From the NCBI RefSeq assembly GCF_024448985.1, contig NZ_JAMOII010000020.1, positions 1 to 64,000 of the forward strand: 64,000 bases of DNA. The letters are read 5' to 3'. Source of the stretch: Stutzerimonas stutzeri. Its GTDB lineage: Bacteria; Pseudomonadota; Gammaproteobacteria; Pseudomonadales; Pseudomonadaceae. Shown piece after piece: positions 53,073 to 63,530 of the stretch (its first letter is position 1; every line of letters starts with the position of its first letter). The notes under the pieces are model-generated. The model was given only the letters and a program-made list of their open reading frames with translations, did not search any database and had not been told where the DNA came from. The translations under genes were made by a program, and so were the position numbers.

Positions 53073-53225
53073 GGTGATGGTCCGGCAGCACTAGAGGCAG
53101 AGCGCAGTGTGGCATGGTCGACTTCCGCAGGCAGGCATCGCCAAGTATAGAAGCACCGCCGGGTTCTGCCCGTAGCGGTGCGCTAATGCTGTCGCGTTGC
53201 GCCTGCGGGATGTCGTATCCGTGCG

Positions 53226-54794
53226 TTAGAGCCCTGGCAGCCGCTGGCGAACCACACTGACGAGGTTGTCGAGGCTGCCTGCCTCGGGCGTGTTGATCTG
53301 GCGGCTGAGCAAATGTTCGCGTTCGGTCAGCGGCTCACGGGAGGCCTGTTGCGCCTTGATCACGGCCATGGTCGCGTCGGATGGGTCACCGCCTTCGGCC
53401 TGCCGCTGGGTAAGCCATTGCTCGATCACCGCCTCGGGCGCTTCGCACGTGAGGATCAGGAACGGGACGCCGGTCGACTCAGCCACTTGCCACGCCGTCT
53501 GACGCTGCTGCTGCTTGAGATACGTTGCATCGATCACCACCGAAAAGCCGGCATTCAGTGCGGTCACAGCCACTGAGTGCAGCCGCTGGTAGGTCGCTTC
53601 GCCCGCTTCGGCGCTATAAATGCCAGCGTCCAGCTCGGCGACAAGGCCTTGCGGCTGCTCACCATGCAACCGCTTGCGCTCGATATCCGAACGCAACCTG
53701 ATGGCGCCCAACGCCTCGACCAGACGTAGCGCAACCTGGCTTTTGCCCACTGCCGAGACGCCATGGGTGATGGCGAGAAAGCGAGAAGGAATGGCGCTGT
53801 AGCTTTCCGCCAGATTGGCGTAGCTGCGGTACTGGCGCAGGATCACGCGGCGCTGTACCGCGTCCTGCTCCTGATGCAGCCGGAAAAGGCTGACCTTGGC
53901 ACGAACCATCGCCCGATAGGCTTTGTACAGGCTGAGCAATTCGAGCGAGGCGTAATCTCCGGTGCGCTCCAGCCAGCCGTTGATGAAGCGGCGTGCTTGG
54001 CACTTCAGGCCGCGGTCTTCCAGGTCCATCGCCAGGAACGCCGCATCGGAAGCGATATCGATCAGGCGGAAGGGCTCGTTGAATTCAATGCAATCGAACA
54101 GCACGACCTTGTCGTCGATGATCGTTGCGTTGCCGAGGTGCAGGTCGCCATGGCATTCACGGATGAACCCCTGCTGGGTGCGCTGCTGCAGCAGCGGTTG
54201 CAATCGGGCAATGCTCGTTTCGGTCCAATCGAGTAGCGCGTCGAGTTGTTGCAGGTCGGACTGCTCGCTTAGTAAGGGGCGGATCTGCTCGAAGTTTTGC
54301 CGCATCGGCGCGACGATCGCGTCGGCGCTGTTCAGCGAGTGGCCCGCCGGCACCTGAGGGATACTCAGATGAAACTGGGCGATTTGCTCGGCGAGGGCGT
54401 CGATATGTGCGTCGGTCAGCTCGCCGCGTGCCTGCACTTCGGCCATTAGTTGAGTCTGCGGAAACTCGCGCATTTGCAGAAGGTAATCGATCGGCTCGCC
54501 GTCGCCGTCGATCACCGGGGCGTCAACGCTGCCGGTAATAGGCAGGACGCGCAGATAGATGTCTGGAGCCATTCGCTGATTCAAACGCAGCTCTTCTTCG
54601 CAGTAGTGCTTGCGAGCCGTCAGGTCGGTAAAGTTGAGAAAGCCAAAATCCACCGGCTTCTTCATTTTGTAGGCATAGGTGCCGGTGAGGATGACCCAGG
54701 AGATATGGGTTTCGATGACCCGGAAGCCGTCGACCGGATGTGGGTAGAGGGCCGGATCTTGCAGTGCGGCGATCAATGCTTGGCTCACGGTCAT
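53226..54794 (-). CDS. Two-domain protein: aminoglycoside phosphotransferase-like kinase plus P-loop kinase
   Basis: This is a 522-residue protein. The N-terminal part (about 1-330) is a kinase-fold domain of the APH/choline-kinase kind, with HGDLHLGNATIIDDKVVLFDCIEF holding the catalytic Asp (H-G-D-x-H) and the metal-binding D-C. The C-terminal part (about 345-522) is a P-loop kinase with Walker A GVSAVGKSQVALRL and DATYLKQQQRQ. Such COG2187/COG0645 fusions are widespread, but the substrate is unknown; antibiotic resistance should not be assumed. The start MTVSQAL was chosen by family usage, though its ribosome-binding site is poor. Confidence 0.8.
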   Translation of the reverse strand: MTVSQALIAALQDPALYPHPVDGFRVIETHISWVILTGTYAYKMKKPVDFGFLNFTDLTARKHYCEEELRLNQRMAPDIYLRVLPITGSVDAPVIDGDGEPIDYLLQMREFPQTQLMAEVQARGELTDAHIDALAEQIAQFHLSIPQVPAGHSLNSADAIVAPMRQNFEQIRPLLSEQSDLQQLDALLDWTETSIARLQPLLQQRTQQGFIRECHGDLHLGNATIIDDKVVLFDCIEFNEPFRLIDIASDAAFLAMDLEDRGLKCQARRFINGWLERTGDYASLELLSLYKAYRAMVRAKVSLFRLHQEQDAVQRRVILRQYRSYANLAESYSAIPSRFLAITHGVSAVGKSQVALRLVEALGAIRLRSDIERKRLHGEQPQGLVAELDAGIYSAEAGEATYQRLHSVAVTALNAGFSVVIDATYLKQQQRQTAWQVAESTGVPFLILTCEAPEAVIEQWLTQRQAEGGDPSDATMAVIKAQQASREPLTEREHLLSRQINTPEAGSLDNLVSVVRQRLPGL

Positions 54795-54927
54795 TCCTTG
54801 CAGTTTGTCGATGGGGTGTGCGGGTCCAATGGGACGCAGATCACACAGTCGAAAGCGCTCCATTATGTCTTCCCCGACCAGACCTGCAAACCGCCAGGAG
54901 GCCGTCTTCCGGGCAAATCAAAGTGCG

Positions 54928-54933
54928 TATAAT
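54928..54933 (+). promoter_or_regulatory. -10 box implying a leaderless mrcB transcript
   Basis: A perfect TATAAT ends 8 bp before the mrcB ATG, so transcription would begin at or next to the A of the start codon. No Shine-Dalgarno sequence is present between them. The -35 region (TCTTCC) is poor. Confidence 0.5.
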
Positions 54934-54941
54934 GCGCCGCC

Positions 54942-57254
54942 ATGACTAAAGCACGCTCCTCTCGATCCCGTACCAAGCGCCGTTCCAGTGGGTCTCGCCC
55001 CTGGCTGGGCTGGGTAATCAAGCTATCTATCGTGGCCCTGGTGATACTCGCCGGCGTCGCCGTTTACCTCGATGCCGTGGTGCAGGAGAAATTCTCCGGC
55101 AAACGCTGGACCATTCCGGCGACGGTCTATGCGCGACCGCTGGAATTGTTCGTTGGGCAAAAGCTCGCCAAGGACGACTTCCTGACGGAGCTCGATGCGC
55201 TGGGGTATCGCCGCGAAAAGGCTGTCAGCGGTCCTGGCAGTATGTCGGTTGCCGCAAGCACCGTGGAAATGCACACCCGCGGGTTCCGGTTTTACGAAGG
55301 GATCGAAGAGTCGCAGCGCATCCGCGTGCGTTTTTCTGGCGATTTCGTCGCCGGTCTCACTCGCGCCAATGGTGACGAGCTGCCGGTGGCCCGCCTCGAG
55401 CCTGTAACAATCGGTGGACTTTATCCGGCTCATAACGAAGACCGCATCCTGATCCAGCTCGAGCAGGCGCCGCCTTATTTGGTCGAGACATTGGTCGCGG
55501 TCGAGGATCGGGAGTTTTTCAATCACTTTGGTGTTTCACCCAAATCCATCGCGCGCGCCGTCTGGGTTAACCTGACTGCCGGCGAAGTGCGCCAGGGTGG
55601 CAGCACGCTCACCCAGCAGCTGGTCAAGAACTTCTATCTGACTAACGAGCGCAGCCTCAGCCGCAAAGCCACCGAAGCGATGATGGCCGTGTTGCTGGAG
55701 CTGCATTACGACAAGAACGAAATCCTCGAGGCCTACCTCAATGAGGTGTTTCTCGGGCAAGACGGTCGCCGAGCCATTCACGGGTTTGGTCTGGCCAGTC
55801 AATACTTCTTCGGTCGTCCACTGGCCGAATTGAAGGTTCAGCACATCGCGCTGTTGGTCGGCATGGTGAAGGGTCCGACTTACTATAATCCGCGGCGCCA
55901 TCCGGAACGGGCGCTCGAACGCCGCAACCTTATCCTCGACCTTCTGGCCGAGCAGCAGGTACTCACTTCCGAAGAAGCGGAAGCGGCTCGGAAAGCTCCG
56001 CTCGGGGTGACGCAGCGGGGCAGCCTGGCGGACAGTTCCTATCCGGCATTCCTCGATCTGGTCAAGCGCCAGCTGCGCGAGGATTACCGCGACGAGGATC
56101 TGACGGAAGAGGGGCTGCGGGTCTTCACCAGCTTCGATCCGATTCTGCAGATGAAGGCCGAGAGGGCGATGAGCGAAACGCTGAAACGCCTCGGCAAGGC
56201 CGCCGAAGGCGTCGAAGGAGCGATGCTCGTGACCAACCCGGAAACCGGAGAGTTGCAGGCGATGCTTGGTGGTCGTCAGCCTGGGTTCGCCGGTTTCAAC
56301 CGTGCGTTGGATGCGTCGCGACCCATCGGGTCGCTGATCAAGCCAGCAATCTACCTCGCGGCGCTGGAGAAACCGAGTCAGTACACGCTGACCAGTCTGC
56401 TGGAAGATGAACCCTTTTCGGTCAAGGGCGCCGATGGCCAGGTATGGAAGCCGCAGAATTACGGGCGCACCGCGCACGGTACCGTTTATCTCTATCAGGC
56501 GCTGGCCAATTCCTACAATCTGTCGACGGCGCGCCTCGGTCTCGATTTGGGGGTGCCTCATGTATTGAAGACCCTGGAACGACTGGGCGCTTCGCCGGAT
56601 TGGCCAGCCTATCCCTCGATGCTGTTGGGTGCTGGCGGGCTTCGGCCTATCGAGGTTGCAGACATGTACCAGACGCTGGCCAACGGAGGTTTCAATACGC
56701 CGCTACGAGGTATTCGCAGTGTCGTGGCCGCCGACGGAGAGCCGCTGAGTCGCTATCCGTTCAAGATCGAACAGCGTTTCGATGCCGGCGCTATCTATCT
56801 GACCCAGTACGCCATGCAGCGCGCCATGCGCGAGGGGACGGGCCGCTCAGCATACAATCACGTGCCGAAGTCATTAGCGCTGGCGGGCAAGACAGGCACC
56901 ACCAACGATTCACGTGATAGCTGGTTCGCCGGGTTCAGTCAGGACCTGCTTGCGGTGGTCTGGCTGGGGCGTGATGACAATGGCAAAACGTCGCTGACCG
57001 GCGCCACCGGAGCGTTGCAGGTATGGGCAGATTTCATGCGCCGTGCCGATCCGCTGCCGCTGCAGGCCGCGTTGCCTGAGAATGTCGAGATGGCCTGGGT
57101 AGATGCTCGAACCGGTGAGGGGACGCTGGAAAACTGTCCTGACGCCGTACAGATCCCCTACATTCGCGGTAGCGAGCCTGCGCCGGGCCCTGGTTGTGGA
57201 ATCCAGGCGCCGGCCGAATCGGTCATGGATTGGGTTCGTGGCTGGTTACCCTGA
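54942..57254 (+). CDS. mrcB: Bifunctional penicillin-binding protein 1b
   Basis: PBP1b polymerises and cross-links peptidoglycan during growth. The 770-residue protein has a basic cytoplasmic tail, one membrane helix (LGWVIKLSIVALVILAGVAVYL), a UB2H domain (about 60-145), a GT51 glycosyltransferase domain with catalytic Glu in VAVEDREFFNHFG and QGGSTLTQQLVKNFYL, and a transpeptidase domain with SRPIGSLIKP, SYN and KTGTTNDS. It appears to be translated without a ribosome-binding site. A TPR lipoprotein gene follows at 33 bp. Confidence 0.97.
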   Translation: MTKARSSRSRTKRRSSGSRPWLGWVIKLSIVALVILAGVAVYLDAVVQEKFSGKRWTIPATVYARPLELFVGQKLAKDDFLTELDALGYRREKAVSGPGSMSVAASTVEMHTRGFRFYEGIEESQRIRVRFSGDFVAGLTRANGDELPVARLEPVTIGGLYPAHNEDRILIQLEQAPPYLVETLVAVEDREFFNHFGVSPKSIARAVWVNLTAGEVRQGGSTLTQQLVKNFYLTNERSLSRKATEAMMAVLLELHYDKNEILEAYLNEVFLGQDGRRAIHGFGLASQYFFGRPLAELKVQHIALLVGMVKGPTYYNPRRHPERALERRNLILDLLAEQQVLTSEEAEAARKAPLGVTQRGSLADSSYPAFLDLVKRQLREDYRDEDLTEEGLRVFTSFDPILQMKAERAMSETLKRLGKAAEGVEGAMLVTNPETGELQAMLGGRQPGFAGFNRALDASRPIGSLIKPAIYLAALEKPSQYTLTSLLEDEPFSVKGADGQVWKPQNYGRTAHGTVYLYQALANSYNLSTARLGLDLGVPHVLKTLERLGASPDWPAYPSMLLGAGGLRPIEVADMYQTLANGGFNTPLRGIRSVVAADGEPLSRYPFKIEQRFDAGAIYLTQYAMQRAMREGTGRSAYNHVPKSLALAGKTGTTNDSRDSWFAGFSQDLLAVVWLGRDDNGKTSLTGATGALQVWADFMRRADPLPLQAALPENVEMAWVDARTGEGTLENCPDAVQIPYIRGSEPAPGPGCGIQAPAESVMDWVRGWLP

Positions 57255-57287
57255 TCGGCCAGCTGTATGGAATTTCAAGAGGTTCGA

Positions 57288-58001
57288 ATGTTGAGCAAAC
57301 AATGGATGATAGTTGTGATGGCCGCTGTGCTGGTGCAAGGCTGCGCAACGGTTAAGCGAGGGGCGATACCCGTCGTCGACTCGGGAACGCCTGTTTCCGA
57401 AGAGGTTTCGGCGCGGCAGGCTCAGCGTCCGGCTGTTCCGCCTGCCATGACAAGTCCTGCTGCTGCGCAAGAGTCGGGCGTCACGGTTATGGTGCCGCAG
57501 CAGAATTCGGAACCGCTGCAGACGTTCGCGGCTCCGGATAGCTCATTCTCTGGATCTGTAGCGCCGGCACCGGATGCACCAGCGCAATGGAGGGCGCCGG
57601 AACCGGCTCCGGTGCCGAGCCAATCCGTGCCCACCGGTATTCCGTCCAGTAGTGGAACGCTTTCGGCGGATGAGCGACTCGATGGCCCCGTGCTGGCATT
57701 GCTGACCACGGCTCAGCAACAACAGGGTGGCGGCGACCTGAATGGCGCTGCGTCCAGCCTCGAGCGTGCTCAGCGTATCGCGCCCCGTGAACCTCAGGTG
57801 CTTTACCGCCTGGCCCAGGTGCGCCTGGCTCAAGGTGATCCGGTGCAGGCCGAGCAGCTTTCCCGGCGGGGCTTGAGCTATGCCGGTGGCCGTCCGGCGC
57901 TGCAGGCAAGTCTGTGGGAGCTGATCGCCCAAGCGCGCGAGCGTCAGGGTAATGCCGCAGGCGCCGCGCAGGCTCGTGAGCGAGCCAAGGTAACGATGTA
58001 A
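57288..58001 (+). CDS. TPR-containing lipoprotein
   Basis: This is a 237-residue lipoprotein with signal peptide MLSKQWMIVVMAAVLVQGC (Cys19). A Pro/Ala/Ser-rich disordered part covers about 20-130, and two to three TPR-like repeats fill the C-terminus (LLTTAQQQQGGGDLNGAASS, APREPQVLYRLAQVRLAQGD). The location directly after mrcB is conserved in pseudomonads and suggests, without proof, a PBP1b accessory role. The ATG at 57288 has AGAGG upstream. Its stop overlaps the next ATG (TAATG). Confidence 0.85.
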   Translation: MLSKQWMIVVMAAVLVQGCATVKRGAIPVVDSGTPVSEEVSARQAQRPAVPPAMTSPAAAQESGVTVMVPQQNSEPLQTFAAPDSSFSGSVAPAPDAPAQWRAPEPAPVPSQSVPTGIPSSSGTLSADERLDGPVLALLTTAQQQQGGGDLNGAASSLERAQRIAPREPQVLYRLAQVRLAQGDPVQAEQLSRRGLSYAGGRPALQASLWELIAQARERQGNAAGAAQARERAKVTM

Positions 58002-58333
58002 TGGATAATCGTGTTCCTGATTTGGCTGAGCAATTGTTGGTCATCGAGCGGGAGCTGCGTGTGTGCGGGCTATGGGCTTCGTCGCCACCAGAGGCTCAGG
58101 CATTTGCGAGCCAAGAGCCTTTTTGCGTCGACACGCTATCGTTCGAGCAGTGGCTGCAATGGATTTTTCTTCCGCGGATGAAGGACATTCTGGAGCGCGA
58201 TGATCCGCTACCGACCGTTTCGGGCATTCTGGCGATGGCGGAGATGGTCTATCAGCGCCGGCCGCTGGAGATGGCTGGGCTGCTGAGGGCGCTAGAAACC
58301 TTCGATGAGTTGATCAGTCGCGGCGAGGCGTGA
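58001..58333 (+). CDS. yqcC: YqcC-family protein
   Basis: This is a 110-residue helical protein of the YqcC family (VPDLAEQLLVIERELRVCGLW at the start, then PFCVDTLSFEQWLQWIFLPRMKDIL). It has no assigned function; the E. coli gene is next to the pseudouridine synthase truC. Here it is translationally coupled to the TPR lipoprotein. Confidence 0.85.
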   Translation: MDNRVPDLAEQLLVIERELRVCGLWASSPPEAQAFASQEPFCVDTLSFEQWLQWIFLPRMKDILERDDPLPTVSGILAMAEMVYQRRPLEMAGLLRALETFDELISRGEA

Positions 58334-58367
58334 CGCGCGCCAGCCGGAAGGCTGGCGCTGACTTTGT

Positions 58368-58802
58368 TCATTGGTTGCAGGTGTCAGCGATTTTTTGGCT
58401 GGTTTCGGTAATGCGTTCCTGACGCTCTTCTTCCCTTAGCCGACGCATTTCCCCATCTTCTTCTACGCGCACTCGAGGATTGTTCTGGAGCTGCGCTAGG
58501 TTGGTTCGTAGCGTTGTGCAGTAGCGCTGACGCTCCGCTTCTTGTTCGGCCACCTGTTTCTTCACTTGGCGATCTATCTCGCGCTGTTCCGATTCCTCGG
58601 AAGGTTCCGAGGTGGCAGCCGCGGCAGGAGTAGGTCTGGGTGGCGGTGTTGCAGTGTTGAGCACTTCGGCGGGTTGGCCCTGCGGAGGTTGCGCACCAAA
58701 GTGAGTGATGCCTTGTGCATCCACCCACTTGTAAACCTGGCTGGCCATGACGCTGCTGCTCAAGGCAAGCAGCAGACCGCCAGCGAAAATCGTCAAACGC
58801 AT
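58368..58802 (-). CDS. DUF4124-domain periplasmic protein
   Basis: This is a 144-residue protein with a cleavable signal peptide (MRLTIFAGGLLLALSSSVMA) and the short DUF4124 domain right after it (QVYKWVDAQGITHFGAQPPQG). A Pro/Ala linker and a long charged helix (about 70-140, probably coiled coil) follow. Function is unknown. It is convergent with yqcC. Confidence 0.85.
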   Translation of the reverse strand: MRLTIFAGGLLLALSSSVMASQVYKWVDAQGITHFGAQPPQGQPAEVLNTATPPPRPTPAAAATSEPSEESEQREIDRQVKKQVAEQEAERQRYCTTLRTNLAQLQNNPRVRVEEDGEMRRLREEERQERITETSQKIADTCNQ

Positions 58803-59206
58803 GCTAATCCCTTCTGTGGAATGCAGAACCAGGTCGGTACTATACGCAAAAGCCGAGCGCCTTCATTCTGCGCTGGATCACAGCTGAAACAGCCGGAAGG
58901 CCAACTGTAGACTTGACTTGGCCAGGCCTAATCCGAACAATTCCATGCTTGCTGTTCTGATTGGTCGGTGAAACGGCCCTTTCAGCAATCATGAAGGTGC
59001 ACACCCGCGCCGACTTGTAACATCCGCAACGCGTTACCTCGCGCTGGGAGGGAAGGCTCCGCAACACTTTGGGGCGTTCCTGAATACTCGCTAATCAGCA
59101 GCTGACGTAGTCGGCGACCACCGTCGCTCATGCGCTGTCTGGCAGTAAACCAATTTCTGGCCGGTCCAACGCGGGGCGGCTATCTGGCGTTTTAGAGGTG
59201 AACAAC
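58803..59206 (+). other. Long leader region upstream of ilvI
   Basis: These 404 bp lie between the divergent DUF4124 gene and ilvI. I see no branched-chain-rich leader peptide or classical attenuator. A nine-codon ATG frame (58991-59020, MKVHTRADL) is present but has no Shine-Dalgarno. The length suggests regulation upstream of ilvIH, for example by Lrp; this is inference. Confidence 0.4.
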
Positions 59207-60931
59207 GTGGAACTTTTATCCGGCGCTGAAATGGTCGTCCGCTTCTTGCGCGACGAAGGCGTTAAGTACATCTATGGCTATCCGGGCGGAGCCTTACTGC
59301 ACATCTACGATGCGCTGTTCAAGGAAAAGGAAGTCACGCACATCCTCGTTCGCCACGAACAGGCCGCCACGCACATGGCCGATGGTTACGCCCGCGCGAC
59401 CGGCAAAGCTGGCGTGGTGCTGGTGACCTCTGGCCCCGGCGCAACCAACGCCATCACCGGTATTGCCACCGCCTATATGGACTCGATCCCGATGGTGGTG
59501 ATTTCCGGCCAGGTGCCGAGCACCATGGTCGGCACCGACGCCTTCCAGGAAACCGACATGATCGGTATCTCCCGGCCCATCGTGAAGCACAGCTTCATGA
59601 TCAAGCATCCTTCGGAAATCCCCGAAGTGATGAAAAAAGCGTTTTATCTCGCTGAGTCTGGCCGCCCTGGGCCGGTTGTCATCGACATCCCGAAGGATAT
59701 GACCAACCCGGCCGAAAAATTCGAATACGTTTACCCGAAGAAAGCCAAGCTGCGGTCTTACAGTCCGGCGCTACGTGGTCATTCGGGGCAGATCCGCAAG
59801 GCGGCGGAGCTGCTCCTGTCAGCCAAACGGCCAATCATCTACGCAGGTGGTGGTGTGGTCATGGGCGGCGCCTCAGCGCAGCTGACCGAACTGGCTAAGA
59901 TGCTCAACCTTCCAGTAACCAATACCTTGATGGGGCTTGGTTGCTATCCGGGTAGCGACCGCCAGTTCGTCGGCATGCTCGGTATGCACGGCAGTTATAC
60001 CGCCAACCTGGCAATGCATCACTCCGACGCGATTCTTGCGGTCGGCGCGCGTTTCGATGATCGCGTGATCAACGGTGCGACCAAATTCTGCCCGAACGCC
60101 AAAATCATTCACATCGACATCGATCCGGCCTCTATCTCAAAAACCATCAAGGCTGACATTCCGATCGTCGGACCGGTCGACAGTGTGCTCACTGAGATGG
60201 TCGCTATCGTCAAGGAAATCGGCCAGGCGCCGAATACCGAAACCATCGCGAGCTGGTGGAAGCAGATAGAAGAGTGGCGCGGCAGTCGCGGCCTATTTCC
60301 GTATGACAAGGGCGACGGCACTATCATCAAGCCGCAAGCTGTTATTGAAATGCTATGCGAAGTGACCAAGGGCGAGGCCTATGTTGCCTCTGACGTTGGT
60401 CAGCACCAGATGTTCGCTTCCCAGTACTACCGGTTCGACAAGCCCAACCGCTGGCTCAATTCCGGTGGCCTTGGCACCATGGGCTTCGGTTTCCCAGCGG
60501 CTATGGGCGCCAAGTTAAATTTCCCAGAGGCTGACGTTGCCTGTGTCACTGGCGAAGGCAGCATCCAGATGAATATTCAGGAATTGTCGACCTGCTTGCA
60601 GTACGACCTTCCAGTGAAAATCATCAACCTCAACAATGGCGCGCTGGGCATGGTCCGCCAGTGGCAGGACATGATGTACAGCAGCCGCTACTCGCACTCT
60701 TACATGGAGTCGCTGCCTGACTTCGTCAAGCTGGTCGAGGCTTATGGGCATGTGGGCATGCGCATCACCGATCTGAAGGATCTCAAGCCGAAGATGGAAG
60801 AGGCCTTCGCCATGAAAGACCGGCTGGTGTTCCTCGATATCGCCGTTGATACCAGCGAGCACGTCTATCCAATGCAAATCAAAGACGGCGCGATGCGCGA
60901 TATGTGGCTCAGCAAGACGGAGCGGACCTGA
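59207..60931 (+). CDS. ilvI: Acetolactate synthase III large subunit
   Basis: IlvI condenses pyruvate to acetolactate or acetohydroxybutyrate with thiamine diphosphate, the first common step of branched-chain amino acid synthesis. The 574-residue protein has [14 protein letters not shown], the catalytic Glu in [15 protein letters not shown], and the ThDP/Mg motif [14 protein letters not shown]...NNGALG. GTG at 59207 with AGAGGTG six bases upstream is the best start; an in-frame GTG nine bases earlier lies within that site. Confidence 0.97.
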   Translation: MELLSGAEMVVRFLRDEGVKYIYGYPGGALLHIYDALFKEKEVTHILVRHEQAATHMADGYARATGKAGVVLVTSGPGATNAITGIATAYMDSIPMVVISGQVPSTMVGTDAFQETDMIGISRPIVKHSFMIKHPSEIPEVMKKAFYLAESGRPGPVVIDIPKDMTNPAEKFEYVYPKKAKLRSYSPALRGHSGQIRKAAELLLSAKRPIIYAGGGVVMGGASAQLTELAKMLNLPVTNTLMGLGCYPGSDRQFVGMLGMHGSYTANLAMHHSDAILAVGARFDDRVINGATKFCPNAKIIHIDIDPASISKTIKADIPIVGPVDSVLTEMVAIVKEIGQAPNTETIASWWKQIEEWRGSRGLFPYDKGDGTIIKPQAVIEMLCEVTKGEAYVASDVGQHQMFASQYYRFDKPNRWLNSGGLGTMGFGFPAAMGAKLNFPEADVACVTGEGSIQMNIQELSTCLQYDLPVKIINLNNGALGMVRQWQDMMYSSRYSHSYMESLPDFVKLVEAYGHVGMRITDLKDLKPKMEEAFAMKDRLVFLDIAVDTSEHVYPMQIKDGAMRDMWLSKTERT

Positions 60932-60933
60932 TC

Positions 60934-62488
<1,555 letters not shown>

Positions 62489-62504
62489 TAGCGGTTCTGC
62501 TTGG

Positions 62505-62532
62505 AAAGAACGCGGCCTAGGCCGCGTTCTTT
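62505..62532 (+). terminator. Terminator of ilvIHC, a perfect 28-bp palindrome
   Basis: AAAGAACGCGGCC and its exact reverse complement meet without a loop around TA, followed by a short T-rich stretch. Being symmetrical it could end transcription from either direction. Confidence 0.8.
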
Positions 62533-62638
62533 CGTTACGCCTATTGGCATCTGGTATAAATCGATTGCTTGAAGCCCAGCTGAACCCGTGATCCTGGGGT
62601 CTGTCGAAATTATTCAAACCTGCTGTAAGGTAAATTGC

Positions 62639-63472
62639 ATGAGTGAGCATCCCGAAGAGCCGAACAAGTCAGTCGAGCCGGAAAGCTTGCTGCCGATCGA
62701 CGAGCATGTCGAAGAGATCCAGGATTCAGAGGGACGAAAGGTTCGTCACCGTGGGATCTATCTGCTTCCCAACCTGTTCACCACTGCCAATCTGTTCGCC
62801 GGCTTCTTCTGCATCATTACGGCCATCAATGGCAACTTCTACGTAGCGGCCGCGACGGTATTCGTGGCGATGGTGCTAGACAGTCTCGATGGACGAGTGG
62901 CGCGGCTGACTAACACGCAGAGTGCCTTCGGTGCTGAATATGATTCGCTGTCCGACATGGTCGCCTTTGGTCTGGCGCCGGCTGTTCTGGCGTATGAATG
63001 GGCGCTATCAGGCTTGGGCAACGTAGGACTTACCATCGCGTTTATCTATGTTGCATGCGCCGCGTTGCGCCTCGCACGGTTTAACACTCAGATCGGCAAA
63101 GTCGACAAGCGCTGGTTTATCGGTTTGGCCAGTCCGGCTGCTGCGGGTGTGGTTGCCGGCTCGGTATGGGCGGTATGGGCGTTGGACGAGCCGGGTATTC
63201 GGGGCGTGGATTTGCCGATCGCGGTGGTGATGCTGTTTGCGCTGCTGGTCGCCACGGCCGGCCTGCTGATGGTTAGTAATATCAAGTACTACAGTTTCAA
63301 GGACCTCGATCTCAAAGGTCGGGTGCCCTTCGTGGCGATCCTGGTGGTGGTTCTGGTTTTCGCGGTGGTGTTCAGCGATCCGCCGCGCATTTTGCTGTTG
63401 ATCTTCCTTGCTTACGCCGTCTCCGGACCCGTGCAGTTCTTGATGCGTCGTCGTAAGCGCGTCGAAAGTTGA
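62639..63472 (+). CDS. pssA: CDP-diacylglycerol-serine O-phosphatidyltransferase
   Basis: PssA makes phosphatidylserine from CDP-diacylglycerol and serine, leading to phosphatidylethanolamine. The 277-residue membrane enzyme of the type II CDP-alcohol phosphatidyltransferase family has the catalytic motif D-S-L-D-G-R-V-A-R, followed after eight residues by G-A-E-Y-D-S-L-S-D, and about eight membrane helices. An acidic N-terminal tail of 45 residues precedes the first helix. The ATG follows TAAGG by eight bases. Confidence 0.95.
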   Translation: MSEHPEEPNKSVEPESLLPIDEHVEEIQDSEGRKVRHRGIYLLPNLFTTANLFAGFFCIITAINGNFYVAAATVFVAMVLDSLDGRVARLTNTQSAFGAEYDSLSDMVAFGLAPAVLAYEWALSGLGNVGLTIAFIYVACAALRLARFNTQIGKVDKRWFIGLASPAAAGVVAGSVWAVWALDEPGIRGVDLPIAVVMLFALLVATAGLLMVSNIKYYSFKDLDLKGRVPFVAILVVVLVFAVVFSDPPRILLLIFLAYAVSGPVQFLMRRRKRVES

Positions 63473-63530
63473 TTTCTCCGGTGATCCGCTGTCTATTGAA
63501 TGGCCCAGGCCTCAGGCAGCGGAGCACATC

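Noticed and set aside
53226-54794. Antibiotic resistance (aminoglycoside phosphotransferase)
   Set aside because: The kinase fold is shared with many metabolic kinases and the fusion to a P-loop kinase is a conserved housekeeping-type family; resistance is not supported.
58991-59020. Nine-codon leader peptide frame upstream of ilvI
   Set aside because: It has no Shine-Dalgarno, only one valine and one leucine codon, and no clear attenuator hairpins after it; not enough to call a leader peptide.
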